From: Rhodospirillaceae bacterium
Lineage (GTDB): Bacteria; Pseudomonadota; Alphaproteobacteria; UBA11073
Assembly (NCBI GenBank): GCA_003536545.1
Contig: DPZW01000045.1
Span: 1-32,560 of the forward strand
Length of the DNA stretch: 32,560 nucleotides
Direction: 5' to 3'
The notes beneath the pieces are model-generated. The model searched no databases. It was not told the origin of the DNA and saw only the letters and a program-made list of their open reading frames with translations. Shown piece by piece: positions 23,337-29,835 of this stretch. Each line of letters starts with the position of its first letter. The stretch's first letter is position 1. Both the position numbers and the translations under genes were made by a program.

Positions 23337-23552
23337 TTATGCGAATAAATCCAGCACGCCGCGCACGAGGTGTTGGATAATAAAATCAACGCTGAATAAA
23401 AACAGTGAGGCAATAATTGTCATCCAGATCACCATCACAGTGGTCACGCCTGTTTCTTTGCGCGAAGGCCATGTGACTTTATTACCTTCCTGTCGCACTT
23501 CCTTGAGGAACTGCCCTGGGTCGATGGGTTTCTTTTCTGTTTTTTCAGCCAT
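23337..23552 (-). CDS. secE: Preprotein translocase subunit SecE
   Basis: 71 residues from ATG 23552, supported by an AGGA Shine-Dalgarno. The longer frame from 23654 starts inside tRNA-Trp and is not real. This is the short single-membrane-helix form of SecE: an amphipathic helix with FLKEVRQEGNKVTWPSRKET, the conserved cytoplasmic motif, then one membrane segment (about 40-60). It clamps SecY in the SecYEG channel; secY itself is at 27845-29191 in the same window. It starts 23 bases after tRNA-Trp and precedes nusG by 20 bases, the classical tRNA-Trp-secE-nusG order. Confidence 0.96.
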   Translation of the reverse strand: MAEKTEKKPIDPGQFLKEVRQEGNKVTWPSRKETGVTTVMVIWMTIIASLFLFSVDFIIQHLVRGVLDLFA

Positions 23553-23575
23553 TTTAAATTCCTGGTTTCTAAAAG

Positions 23576-23650
23576 TGGCAGGGGCGATAGGACTCGAACC
23601 TACAACCCTCGGTTTTGGAGACCGATGCTCTACCATTGAGCCACACCCCT
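23576..23650 (-). tRNA. tRNA-Trp (CCA)
   Basis: The minus strand forms a complete 75-base tRNA. The acceptor stem is AGGGGTG/CGCCCCT with one G-T pair, and the D-stem GCTC/GAGC. The anticodon stem TCGGT/ACCGA has loop CTCCAAA, giving anticodon CCA (Trp). The T-arm is GTAGG/CCTAT with TTCGAGT. The discriminator is G, followed by an encoded CCA at 23578-23576. It is co-transcribed with secE-nusG behind the promoter at 23730-23758. Confidence 0.98.
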
Positions 23651-23687
23651 GCATTTGACGACCGCCAGCATAACCAGTTGACAGTCT

Positions 23688-23720
23688 TCGGCCGCCGAGA
23701 GTTTCCCCCGCGGCGGCCGA
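23688..23720 (-). other. Strong GC hairpin in the tRNA-Trp/secE leader
   Basis: A perfect 10-base stem (TCGGCCGCCG with CGGCGGCCGA; arms 688-697 and 711-720 of the 23 kb block) closes a 13-base loop containing five consecutive C on the plus strand. It starts a few bases after the predicted transcription start near 23723 and ends 38 bases before the mature tRNA. No T tract follows on either strand, so it is not a typical intrinsic terminator. It could protect the 5' end, guide RNase P or RNase III processing, or bind a regulator. Confidence 0.7.
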
Positions 23721-23729
23721 TAGGTCAAG

Positions 23730-23758
23730 CTTATAGCGGCATAAATGTGCCGCGTCAA
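23730..23758 (-). promoter_or_regulatory. Promoter of tRNA-Trp-secE-nusG-nfeD-lepA
   Basis: On the minus strand TTGACG (23758-23753, 5 of 6) and TATAAG (23735-23730, 5 of 6) are 17 bases apart, an excellent sigma70-type match. It lies 8 bases after the rplQ stop. The interval includes a perfect inverted repeat GCGGCA-CATTTA-TGCCGC that starts at the last base of the -35 and fills the spacer. It could be an operator, or a cruciform or RNA hairpin at the end of rplQ mRNA. Confidence 0.8.
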
Positions 23759-23765
23759 AGATTAA

Positions 23766-24179
23766 TTATGCTGCTTCTTCGGCAGATTCAACAGGGCCGC
23801 TGTCTTTACCCTTGGCATCCGGGTCACGGTCCACCAACTCGATAATTGCCATAGGGGCAGCATCGCCGTAACGGAAACCCGCCTTGAGGACGCGCGTATA
23901 GCCGCCTGGACGTGCTTTGTAACGCGGGCCAATAACATCAAAGAGTTTTTTCACCATATCCTCGTCACGCAGACGCGCCATTGCGAGGCGGCGGTTAGCC
24001 AGACCACCCTTTTTTGACAGGGTAATCAGCTGTTCTACTACAGAACGCAGATCCTTTGCCTTGGGTAAAGTGGTTTTAATTTGTTCATGCTTGATCAGCG
24101 CAGCAGCCATGTTGGCGAACATCGCCAAGCGGTGCTGTGATTTACGGTTGAGTAAGCGGCCTTTAAGACGGTGACGCAT
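23766..24179 (-). CDS. rplQ: 50S ribosomal protein L17
   Basis: 137 residues. MRHRLKGRLLNRKSQHRLAM and NMAAALIKHEQIKTTLPKAKDLR are diagnostic for L17, as is AGFRYGDAAPMAIIELVDRD. An acidic C-terminal tail (KGKDSGPVESAEEAA) follows the core. L17 sits near the polypeptide exit of the 50S subunit. It follows rpoA, but a strong terminator and 187 bases lie between them, so it may be made from its own transcript. A good Shine-Dalgarno (AAGGA) is present. Confidence 0.98.
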   Translation of the reverse strand: MRHRLKGRLLNRKSQHRLAMFANMAAALIKHEQIKTTLPKAKDLRSVVEQLITLSKKGGLANRRLAMARLRDEDMVKKLFDVIGPRYKARPGGYTRVLKAGFRYGDAAPMAIIELVDRDPDAKGKDSGPVESAEEAA

Positions 24180-24320
24180 GGTTTTGTTTCCTTCATGTTG
24201 CTGCAGCGCGCACGCTGCGGGTTGGTGTTGCTGCCCGCCAGATATCTGTACGGACGGCTGGCCCGGAAATGGGCCGCAGGAGCGTGTTTATGGGGGATTT
24301 GGTAGGAAAATACAAGAAAT
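24180..24320 (-). other. rplQ leader with hairpins
   Basis: Between the rpoA terminator and rplQ, the minus strand has the hairpins GGCCC/GGGCC and GCAGCG-TGCG-CGCTGC, followed by the AAGGA ribosome site. A weak promoter candidate (TTGTAT, 17 bases, CATAAA) begins at about 24314. It looks like the leader of an independently transcribed rplQ. I recognise no known ribosomal-protein autoregulatory motif. Confidence 0.35.
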
Positions 24321-24344
24321 AAAAATGGGGCCGAAGCCCCATTT
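24321..24344 (-). terminator. Intrinsic terminator after rpoA
   Basis: On the minus strand a perfect 9-base stem AAATGGGGC/GCCCCATTT with the stable TTCG tetraloop is followed by TTATTTC. It begins 22 bases after the rpoA stop. This is a textbook rho-independent terminator and separates rpoA from rplQ, which are co-transcribed in most bacteria. The A-rich 5' side may let it work weakly in the other direction too. Confidence 0.85.
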
Positions 24345-24366
24345 AAAATCTTAAAAAACGATCAGA

Positions 24367-25389
24367 TTAAAACTGTTGCTCATCAATCCGGCGGATCATG
24401 TCCTCGATATTTTCAGGCGGCCAGTTAGGGATATCCATGCCGAGGTGCAGGCCGAGGTTCGTGAGCACTTCTTTGATTTCATTCAAAGATTTGCGGCCAA
24501 AGTTTGGCGTACGTAGCATTTCAGGCTCCGTTTTCTGAACCAGATCACCGATGTAAATGATATTGTCGTTTTTCAGGCAATTTGCTGAACGCACAGATAA
24601 TTCCAATTCTTCGACACGCCGCAGCAAGTTGCGGTTGAATGGCAATTCGCCACGCGGACCGCCCGCACCTGTGTGTTCTTTTGGCTCTTCAAAGTTAATG
24701 AAGACAGCCAATTGATCTTGCAGAATACGCGCAGCCAATGCCACTGCATCTTCGGGAGAAACTGTGCCGTTGGTTTCAATATCAATCGATAATTTATCGT
24801 AGTCCGTAATCTGGCCTACGCGGGAGTTTTCAACCTTATAAGATGCTTTGCGCACCGGTGAGAAAATGCTGTCGACAGGAATTAAGCCAATCGGATCATC
24901 TTCGTCTCTGTTCTGTGATGCCTGGCGATAACCCTTACCGTGCTGAACCGTCAGCTCCATGTTCAAAGACGCGCCTTTATCCAAAGTGCAAATCACCAGA
25001 TCAGGGTTTAGGATTTCAATGCCTGTGACCTGTTCGATTTGTGCCGCAGTCACTTCGCCTGGACCTTTGGCTTGTAATTTCAGGCGTTTGGTCTGGTCCG
25101 TTGTCATGCGGATGGCGAGTGTTTTGATGTTGAGGATGATGTCCGTCACATCTTCGCGCACGCCCGGGATAGACGAGAATTCATGCAAGACACCATCAAA
25201 TTTTACAGATGTGACCGCTGCCCCCTGCAGAGATGACAATAAAATACGACGCAACGCGTTGCCCAGCGTCAGGCCAAAGCCGCGCTCCAATGGCTCAACA
25301 ACCACCATGCCACGACGTGATTTGTCGTCCGGTGATTGTACATCCAATTTGTTAGGTTTAATGAGTTCTTGCCAATTACGTTGCAGCAC
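24367..25389 (-). CDS. rpoA: RNA polymerase subunit alpha
   Basis: 340 residues from GTG 25389, which has AGGGGA at the right distance and gives the usual alphaproteobacterial N-terminus VLQRNWQELIKPNKL. The open frame reaches a TTG at 25425, adding 12 residues with no SD support. The N-terminal assembly domain includes VEPLERGFGLTLGNALRRILLSSL, which dimerises and binds beta and beta'. The C-terminal domain includes LELSVRSANCLKNDNIIYIGDLV and TPNFGRKSLNEIKEVL, which contacts UP-element DNA and activators. Downstream is a TTCG terminator. Confidence 0.97.
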   Translation of the reverse strand: MLQRNWQELIKPNKLDVQSPDDKSRRGMVVVEPLERGFGLTLGNALRRILLSSLQGAAVTSVKFDGVLHEFSSIPGVREDVTDIILNIKTLAIRMTTDQTKRLKLQAKGPGEVTAAQIEQVTGIEILNPDLVICTLDKGASLNMELTVQHGKGYRQASQNRDEDDPIGLIPVDSIFSPVRKASYKVENSRVGQITDYDKLSIDIETNGTVSPEDAVALAARILQDQLAVFINFEEPKEHTGAGGPRGELPFNRNLLRRVEELELSVRSANCLKNDNIIYIGDLVQKTEPEMLRTPNFGRKSLNEIKEVLTNLGLHLGMDIPNWPPENIEDMIRRIDEQQF

Positions 25390-25479
25390 TGTGGATCCCC
25401 TATCGTTTTTAACCGTTTCAACCAAATTAAACAGCGCGCCAAAAAATAATGCTGCGCCGTTTTTAAACCTTACTACTTA

Positions 25480-25875
25480 TTAAACGCGGCGGCGTTTCGG
25501 TGCACGCACACCGTTATGTGGCACTGGCGTCAAATCCTTGATCGTCGTAATGCGAAGACCAATTGATTGCAGTGCGCGCAGTGCAGACTCGCGGCCCGAA
25601 CCTGGGCCTGTCACTTCAACTTCAACCGTTTGCATGCCATGCTCCATCGCCTTACGGCCTGCATCTTCTGCAGCCATCTGCGCCGCATAGGGTGTAGATT
25701 TACGTGAACCTTTAAAACCTTTGTGGCCGGATGTTGACCAGGCCAAAACATTGCCTGCAATATCCGTCATCGTTACATGCGTATTGTTGAACGACGAATT
25801 AATTTTTGCCTTGCCAACCGGAACGTTTTTACGTTCTTTTTTCTTGGTCCGCGCTGCTGCTGATGGTTTTGCCAT
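25480..25875 (-). CDS. rpsK: 30S ribosomal protein S11
   Basis: 131 residues. INSSFNNTHVTMTDIAGNVLAWSTSGHKGFKGSRKSTPYAAQMAAEDA and the closing DLTPVPHNGVRAPKRRRV are unmistakable S11. The basic, Ala/Lys-rich N-terminus is a normal extension. S11 forms part of the 30S platform near the mRNA exit. It follows rpsM by 14 bases and precedes rpoA by 90 bases, the conserved alpha-operon order. rpsD, which often lies between rpsK and rpoA in other bacteria, is absent here, as is common in alphaproteobacteria. Confidence 0.98.
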   Translation of the reverse strand: MAKPSAAARTKKKERKNVPVGKAKINSSFNNTHVTMTDIAGNVLAWSTSGHKGFKGSRKSTPYAAQMAAEDAGRKAMEHGMQTVEVEVTGPGSGRESALRALQSIGLRITTIKDLTPVPHNGVRAPKRRRV

Positions 25876-25889
25876 TTGTTCCCTGCTAA

Positions 25890-26270
25890 TTATTTCTTAG
25901 TTGCTACTTTTTTACCTGCGATTGGTTTCGCAGGGCCTTTGCGCGTACGCGCATTGGTGTGTGTGCGTTGACCACGCACTGGAAGACCTTTACGATGACG
26001 CAGACCGCGGTAGCAGGCCATGTCATTCAGGCGTTTGATGTTCATTGAAACTTCGCGACGCAAGTCACCTTCTACGGTATATTCCGCATCAATCACTTCG
26101 CGGATACGTAGAATTTCTTGTTCTGTCAGTTGATTCAGGCGACGCTCTGCCGGAATACCAACAGTTGCGCAAATCTGGCGCGAATGCGCCGGACCAATAC
26201 CCTGAATATAACGCAGGGCGATTTCCACGCGTTTTTGCGTGGGAAGGTTAACACCGGCAATACGTGCCAC
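25890..26270 (-). CDS. rpsM: 30S ribosomal protein S13
   Basis: 126 residues starting at GTG 26270 with an AGGAG Shine-Dalgarno. MARIAGVNLPTQKRVEIALRYIQGIG and CYRGLRHRKGLPVRGQRTHTNARTRKGPAKPIAGKK are diagnostic. S13 lies in the 30S head and bridges to the 50S subunit and P-site tRNA. It is the first gene of rpsM-rpsK-rpoA and has its own near-consensus promoter, unlike the arrangement where it continues from secY-adk. Confidence 0.98.
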   Translation of the reverse strand: MARIAGVNLPTQKRVEIALRYIQGIGPAHSRQICATVGIPAERRLNQLTEQEILRIREVIDAEYTVEGDLRREVSMNIKRLNDMACYRGLRHRKGLPVRGQRTHTNARTRKGPAKPIAGKKVATKK

Positions 26271-26283
26271 GAGGAGACTCCTG

Positions 26284-26297
26284 TTGATTTATGTCAA
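26284..26297. promoter_or_regulatory. FNR/FixK-like palindrome in the rpsM leader
   Basis: TTGATTTATGTCAA matches the TTGA-N6-TCAA core used by the CRP/FNR family in alphaproteobacteria (anaerobox TTGAT-N4-GTCAA or -ATCAA). It lies between the predicted rpsM transcription start (about 26312) and the ribosome-binding site, a position that would favour repression, and 172 bases upstream of the divergent ATPase-inhibitor gene. A chance match is possible because the site is short. Confidence 0.3.
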
Positions 26298-26318
26298 ATT
26301 TGCAAATCGGAACCGCGT

Positions 26319-26346
26319 TTTATAAGGATTTTCAGGGCCTTGTCAA
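26319..26346 (-). promoter_or_regulatory. Promoter of rpsM-rpsK-rpoA
   Basis: On the minus strand TTGACA (26346-26341) is a perfect -35 and TATAAA (26324-26319) matches 5 of 6 of the -10, with a 16-base spacer. Transcription would start near 26312, giving a leader of about 40 bases before the GTG start of rpsM. It is among the best promoters in the window. Confidence 0.85.
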
Positions 26347-26355
26347 ACAATTTAA

Positions 26356-26385
26356 TTGACTTTTTTCAGAAATCTGGTCCATAGC
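26356..26385 (+). promoter_or_regulatory. Possible promoter of the ATPase zeta inhibitor gene
   Basis: TTGACT (26356-26361, 5 of 6) on the plus strand is followed after 18 bases by CATAGC (26380-26385), which matches only 3 of 6 of the -10. Its -35 is back-to-back with that of the rpsM promoter, 9 bases apart. The weak -10 leaves this tentative. Confidence 0.3.
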
Positions 26386-26468
26386 CCCACTAAGGCTGGT
26401 CAAAGCTCCCCCACCCTGTTAAAACCCCGGAAATCAGTCAAAAACCCAGAATTTAGAGGCCTTCACCC

Positions 26469-26789
26469 ATGACATCCTTTCAAGACCGCAAAAACGCATT
26501 CGAGAACAAATATGCCAATGATCAGGAGATGTTGTTCCGCCTGGAATCCCGCGCCTCCAAGCTGTTTGGGCTGTGGGCCGCCGAACAGATGGGCCTTTCC
26601 GGCAGCGAAGCGGATGCCATGGCAGCCCAGACCGTAGCCGCCAACCTGGAAGAGGCTGGCCTGGAAGATATCAAGCGCAAGGTGAGAGCTGATTTCACCG
26701 CCAAGGGCATCACAGTGGCAGATTCAGCGATTGAATCAGCCATCACAGCCGCGCAAGACGAAGCACGCCGTCAACTGTTGGGCGAATAA
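26469..26789 (+). CDS. F1FO-ATPase inhibitor zeta subunit (DUF1476)
   Basis: 106 residues. The pattern MTSFQDRKNAFENKYANDQE, then FRLESRASKLFGLWAAEQMGLSG and VAANLEEAGLEDIKRKVRAD, matches the alphaproteobacterial DUF1476 family, whose Paracoccus member is the zeta subunit that blocks reverse rotation (ATP hydrolysis) of F1. The N-terminal segment is the inhibitory part and the rest is a four-helix bundle. An AGAGG Shine-Dalgarno precedes the ATG. It is the only plus-strand gene inside the minus-strand ribosomal-protein array, placed between rpsM (divergent, about 200 bases) and a periplasmic protein gene (convergent, 5 bases apart). Its presence links the organism to Alphaproteobacteria. Confidence 0.92.
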   Translation: MTSFQDRKNAFENKYANDQEMLFRLESRASKLFGLWAAEQMGLSGSEADAMAAQTVAANLEEAGLEDIKRKVRADFTAKGITVADSAIESAITAAQDEARRQLLGE

Positions 26790-26794
26790 TTGTT

Positions 26795-27190
26795 TTATTG
26801 AAACGGCTTGCCAACCAGGCCGGATGGCGTGGATGGAGCCAATCCGCCCGTAGCCTGATCACCCAATGCCTGTGAAAAACACTGGCTGACAATTTGAATC
26901 AGGCGCGGATCACTCATCATTGTTTTGCCAATCTCATCCTGCGATGCTCCCGCACCGGCACCTGCCGCCATGGAAGCCATTTCCTGTGCGCTCATTTGCT
27001 TTGAAATATTTTCGGATGTGCAGCGGCAATAGGCCTTTTGTTGCTGCGCAAAATTTTTGTCCGGCATAGACATGCATTGGCTGTAAATCTTCTGCGCAAC
27101 TTCGCGTGGATTGATGGTCTGTGCAGTTTGTGCGAACACGATACCTGAGATGGTTAAGGCAGAAAAGAAGATTGCGGCGTGGATTTTCAT
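26795..27190 (-). CDS. Small secreted cysteine-containing protein
   Basis: 131 residues. A Sec signal peptide (MKIHAAIFFSALTISGIVFA) with probable cleavage after Ala20 sends it to the periplasm. The mature part has four cysteines (39, 55, 57, 104; pattern C-x15-C-x-C), enough for two disulfides. A helical region of about 45 residues rich in Met/Ala/Gly (MSAQEMASMAAGAGAGAS) and a Pro/Gly/Ser-rich tail follow. I do not recognise the family. Its ATG immediately follows the adk stop (TAAATG), so translation is coupled to adk, and its end is 5 bases from the convergent zeta gene. Why it should be in a ribosomal operon is unknown. Confidence 0.8.
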   Translation of the reverse strand: MKIHAAIFFSALTISGIVFAQTAQTINPREVAQKIYSQCMSMPDKNFAQQQKAYCRCTSENISKQMSAQEMASMAAGAGAGASQDEIGKTMMSDPRLIQIVSQCFSQALGDQATGGLAPSTPSGLVGKPFQ

Positions 27191-27844
27191 TTATGCAATC
27201 TCGGAAAGAACATCATCAATCTGATTTGAAACTTCACCGATTTCAGCCATACCATCGACAGTACTCAAAATCCGCTTGCCTTCGTAATAAGGCAATATCG
27301 GTGTGGTCTGTTCACGGAAGGCCTGCAGGCGGATTTTCATTTTCTCAGGGTTATCATCCGGGCGCACCACAAAATGATCCCCACCACATTCATCACAAAC
27401 GCCCGGCACTTTGGTTGGCTGAAATTCTTTATGATAGCTCGCACCACAATCACCGCAGCTATAGCGGCCTTCAATCCGGCGCAATAAATCCTCTTCACGC
27501 ACTTGCAATTTAATTACACTGTCCAGTTTCAAATTCAGATCTGACAGCATTTTATCAAGGGCCTGTGCCTGCGGTACTGTGCGCGGAAAACCATCCAGGA
27601 TAAAGCCTTTGGCGCAATCAGGCTGGGTGATGCGGTTGCGGATCATTTCAATCATCAATTCATCCGGCACCAATTGTCCCGATGCCATGATTTCCTTGAC
27701 GCGCGACCCTATTTCATCTTCAGCTGCAATATGTGCGCGCAGCATATCACCTGTGGCCAGCTGACAGATATTATACATATGCGTGAGGCGGCGGGCCTGT
27801 GTGCCCTTACCTGCACCTGGAGGACCTAATAAAATCAGCCGCAT
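27191..27844 (-). CDS. adk: Adenylate kinase
   Basis: 217 residues, long-form adenylate kinase. P-loop GPPGAGKGT (7-15), LATGDMLR, FILDGFPRT (81-89) and the LID domain are present. The LID carries a C4 zinc site (Cys130, Cys133, Cys150, Cys153), a structural feature of many but not all bacterial enzymes. It catalyses ATP + AMP = 2 ADP in the cytoplasm. Its ATG directly follows the secY stop (TAAATG), the common secY-adk coupling. Confidence 0.98.
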   Translation of the reverse strand: MRLILLGPPGAGKGTQARRLTHMYNICQLATGDMLRAHIAAEDEIGSRVKEIMASGQLVPDELMIEMIRNRITQPDCAKGFILDGFPRTVPQAQALDKMLSDLNLKLDSVIKLQVREEDLLRRIEGRYSCGDCGASYHKEFQPTKVPGVCDECGGDHFVVRPDDNPEKMKIRLQAFREQTTPILPYYEGKRILSTVDGMAEIGEVSNQIDDVLSEIA

Positions 27845-29191
27845 TTATTTCGTGCCCCGCAAACGTGATTTTTTGATGAGCCCTTCATATTGATGTGCAA
27901 TCATATGCGAATGAATCTGGGCAACCGTATCCATCCCCACAGAAACCACGATTAACAAAGAAGTTCCACCAAAATAAAAAGGCAAGCCAAATTCGCCGAT
28001 GAGCAGTTCAGGCAAAAGGCAAACCATTACAATATAAGCGGCACCAATGACCGTCAGACGCGTAAGGACAAAATCAAAATAATCCGCGGTATTTTTGCCA
28101 GGACGGATACCGGGCACAAACCCACCATTTTTTTTCAAATTATCCGCTGTTTCCGTCGGATTAAAAATAATCGAAGTGTAGAAGAAACAGAAAAAGATAA
28201 TCAGCAAACCATAGATGGCCATATAGACCGGTTTGCCATGATGGAAATTTTGCGCGATCCATTGCATCCATTCCGGGCTATCGGCTGTTGTGAAGCCCGA
28301 AAGGGTCATGGGCAATGCCAGAATAGACGACGCAAAGATTGGCCCCATAACACCTGATGCATTAATTTTCAGCGGCATATGGCTGCTTTCGCCTGTGGTC
28401 ATTTTCATGCCCACCTGACGTTTGGGGTACTGAACCAGAACTTTGCGATGCCCCCGTTCCATGAAAACAATGAAGGCCAAAATCAATAATGCGCCAACAA
28501 ACAGAATAATGATTCCAAAAATCGGAATGGCACCCGTACGGCCCAATTCCAATGCTTGGCCGATGCCTTGTGGCAAGCCTGCAACGATACCTGCAAAGAT
28601 CAGCAATGAAATTCCGTTACCAATGCCACGGCTGGTAATCTGTTCACCCAGCCACATCAAAAACATGGTGGCGCCGACCAGCGTAATGACCGTTGAAATG
28701 ATAAAGCCTGCACCAGGATTAAGCACCGCAGCCGCGCCTCCTGGACCCGTCATATGCGTGAGGCCCACGGCAATTCCGTATGCCTGAAACGCTGCGATGA
28801 CCACAGTGAGGTATCGCGTGTATTCATTAATCTTCCGGCGGCCCTGCTCCCCACCTTCTTTGCGCAGCTGATCAATGGACGGAACAAGTGCGCCAACCAA
28901 TTGCATAATAATCGATGCAGAAATATAGGGCATGATGTTCAGGGCAAAAATCGCCATACGCTGCACCGCACCGCCCGCAAACATATCAAATACACCCAAC
29001 AAGCCACCAGCATTCTGCCGGAAAATTTCCTGCAACACGCCAACATCGATTCCGGGAATTGGCAAAAATGTGCCCAGGCGATAGACGATTAATGCGCCGA
29101 GAGTAAACCAAATTCTTTTATGTAATTCTTTTGCCTTACCAAACGAACCCATATTGAAATTCGCTGCCATTTGCTCTGCTGCTGATGCCAT
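27845..29191 (-). CDS. secY: Preprotein translocase subunit SecY
   Basis: 448 residues from ATG 29191 (MASAAEQMAANFNMGSFGKA), typical for alphaproteobacterial SecY. The open frame extends 20 residues upstream but adds a non-homologous hydrophobic piece. There are ten membrane segments, with the plug region (YRLGTFLPIPGID), GIGNGISLLIFAGI, and the cytoplasmic loops VQYPKRQVG and FVPGIRPGKNTADYFD that bind SecA and ribosomes. It forms the SecYEG channel with SecE (23337-23552). It is separated from rplO by 148 bases containing a strong terminator, so it likely has its own promoter. Confidence 0.97.
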   Translation of the reverse strand: MASAAEQMAANFNMGSFGKAKELHKRIWFTLGALIVYRLGTFLPIPGIDVGVLQEIFRQNAGGLLGVFDMFAGGAVQRMAIFALNIMPYISASIIMQLVGALVPSIDQLRKEGGEQGRRKINEYTRYLTVVIAAFQAYGIAVGLTHMTGPGGAAAVLNPGAGFIISTVITLVGATMFLMWLGEQITSRGIGNGISLLIFAGIVAGLPQGIGQALELGRTGAIPIFGIIILFVGALLILAFIVFMERGHRKVLVQYPKRQVGMKMTTGESSHMPLKINASGVMGPIFASSILALPMTLSGFTTADSPEWMQWIAQNFHHGKPVYMAIYGLLIIFFCFFYTSIIFNPTETADNLKKNGGFVPGIRPGKNTADYFDFVLTRLTVIGAAYIVMVCLLPELLIGEFGLPFYFGGTSLLIVVSVGMDTVAQIHSHMIAHQYEGLIKKSRLRGTK

Positions 29192-29280
29192 TCTTTTTCC
29201 GCCAAACTCGTAGTTAATAATTAGGAATAGCAGGAATATATGGGTTTGCAAGCTTTTCAGAGCAACCCTAAATCCCTGTT

Positions 29281-29318
29281 AATCATAAAGAAATATCCCG
29301 GCTTGCGGCCGGGATATT
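29281..29318 (-). terminator. Intrinsic terminator between rplO and secY
   Basis: On the minus strand an 11-base perfect stem AATATCCCGGC/GCCGGGATATT with a 5-base loop is followed by TCTTTATGATT. It starts 21 bases after the rplO stop. The tail is only moderately T-rich, so termination may be partial. It separates two genes that are co-transcribed in the standard spc operon. Confidence 0.75.
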
Positions 29319-29339
29319 GAAACATTCTTTCGATCTGGA

Positions 29340-29831
29340 TTATGCAGCGCGCGGTGCTTTTAACCAGGTCTTTTGCTCGATGATGCTTACGCTGCCACCA
29401 GCGGCTTCAACAGCCTTGATGGCTGATGCAGTCGCACCAGAAAGGTGCAGCTGAATCTTCGCTGTCAATTTGCCTGTGCCCAGCAAACGCACGCCATCCC
29501 GCAAATGGCGCACAACGCCAGCAGCTTTTAATGCTGCGCCGTCAACGGTTTTACTGGTATCGAGCTTCTTGGAATCAATAGCAGTTTGCAAACGCGCGAG
29601 CGTCACTTCAGACCAGACTTTGCGGTTTGGCTTATTAAAACCGATTTTCGGCAAGCGGCGGTGAAGTGGTGTTTGACCACCTTCAAAACCTTCGATGGCA
29701 ACGCCTGAACGTGCAGTTTGGCCTTTGCCGCCCCGTCCGCCAGTTTTCCCTTTACCAGAGCCGATACCGCGGCCAATGCGCATGCGTGATTTGCGCGCAC
29801 CTTTGTTATCTTTGATTTCATTCAGTTTCAT
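29340..29831 (-). CDS. rplO: 50S ribosomal protein L15
   Basis: 163 residues. The Gly/Arg/Lys-rich N-terminus MKLNEIKDNKGARKSRMRIG and GSGKGKTGGRGGKGQTARSG, followed by EGFEGGQTPLHRRLPKIGFNKP, is diagnostic for L15, which threads into 23S rRNA during late 50S assembly. It starts 4 bases after rpmD. The strong hairpin downstream suggests transcription largely ends after this gene. Confidence 0.98.
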   Translation of the reverse strand: MKLNEIKDNKGARKSRMRIGRGIGSGKGKTGGRGGKGQTARSGVAIEGFEGGQTPLHRRLPKIGFNKPNRKVWSEVTLARLQTAIDSKKLDTSKTVDGAALKAAGVVRHLRDGVRLLGTGKLTAKIQLHLSGATASAIKAVEAAGGSVSIIEQKTWLKAPRAA

Positions 29832-29835
29832 TGTC

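Noticed and set aside
23553..23654. 34-residue N-terminal extension of SecE
   Set aside because: It is translation of the tRNA-Trp sequence; ATG 23552 has an SD and gives the family N-terminus.
25390..25425. TTG start adding 12 residues to RpoA
   Set aside because: No SD precedes it, whereas AGGGGA precedes GTG 25389 and the resulting N-terminus fits the family.
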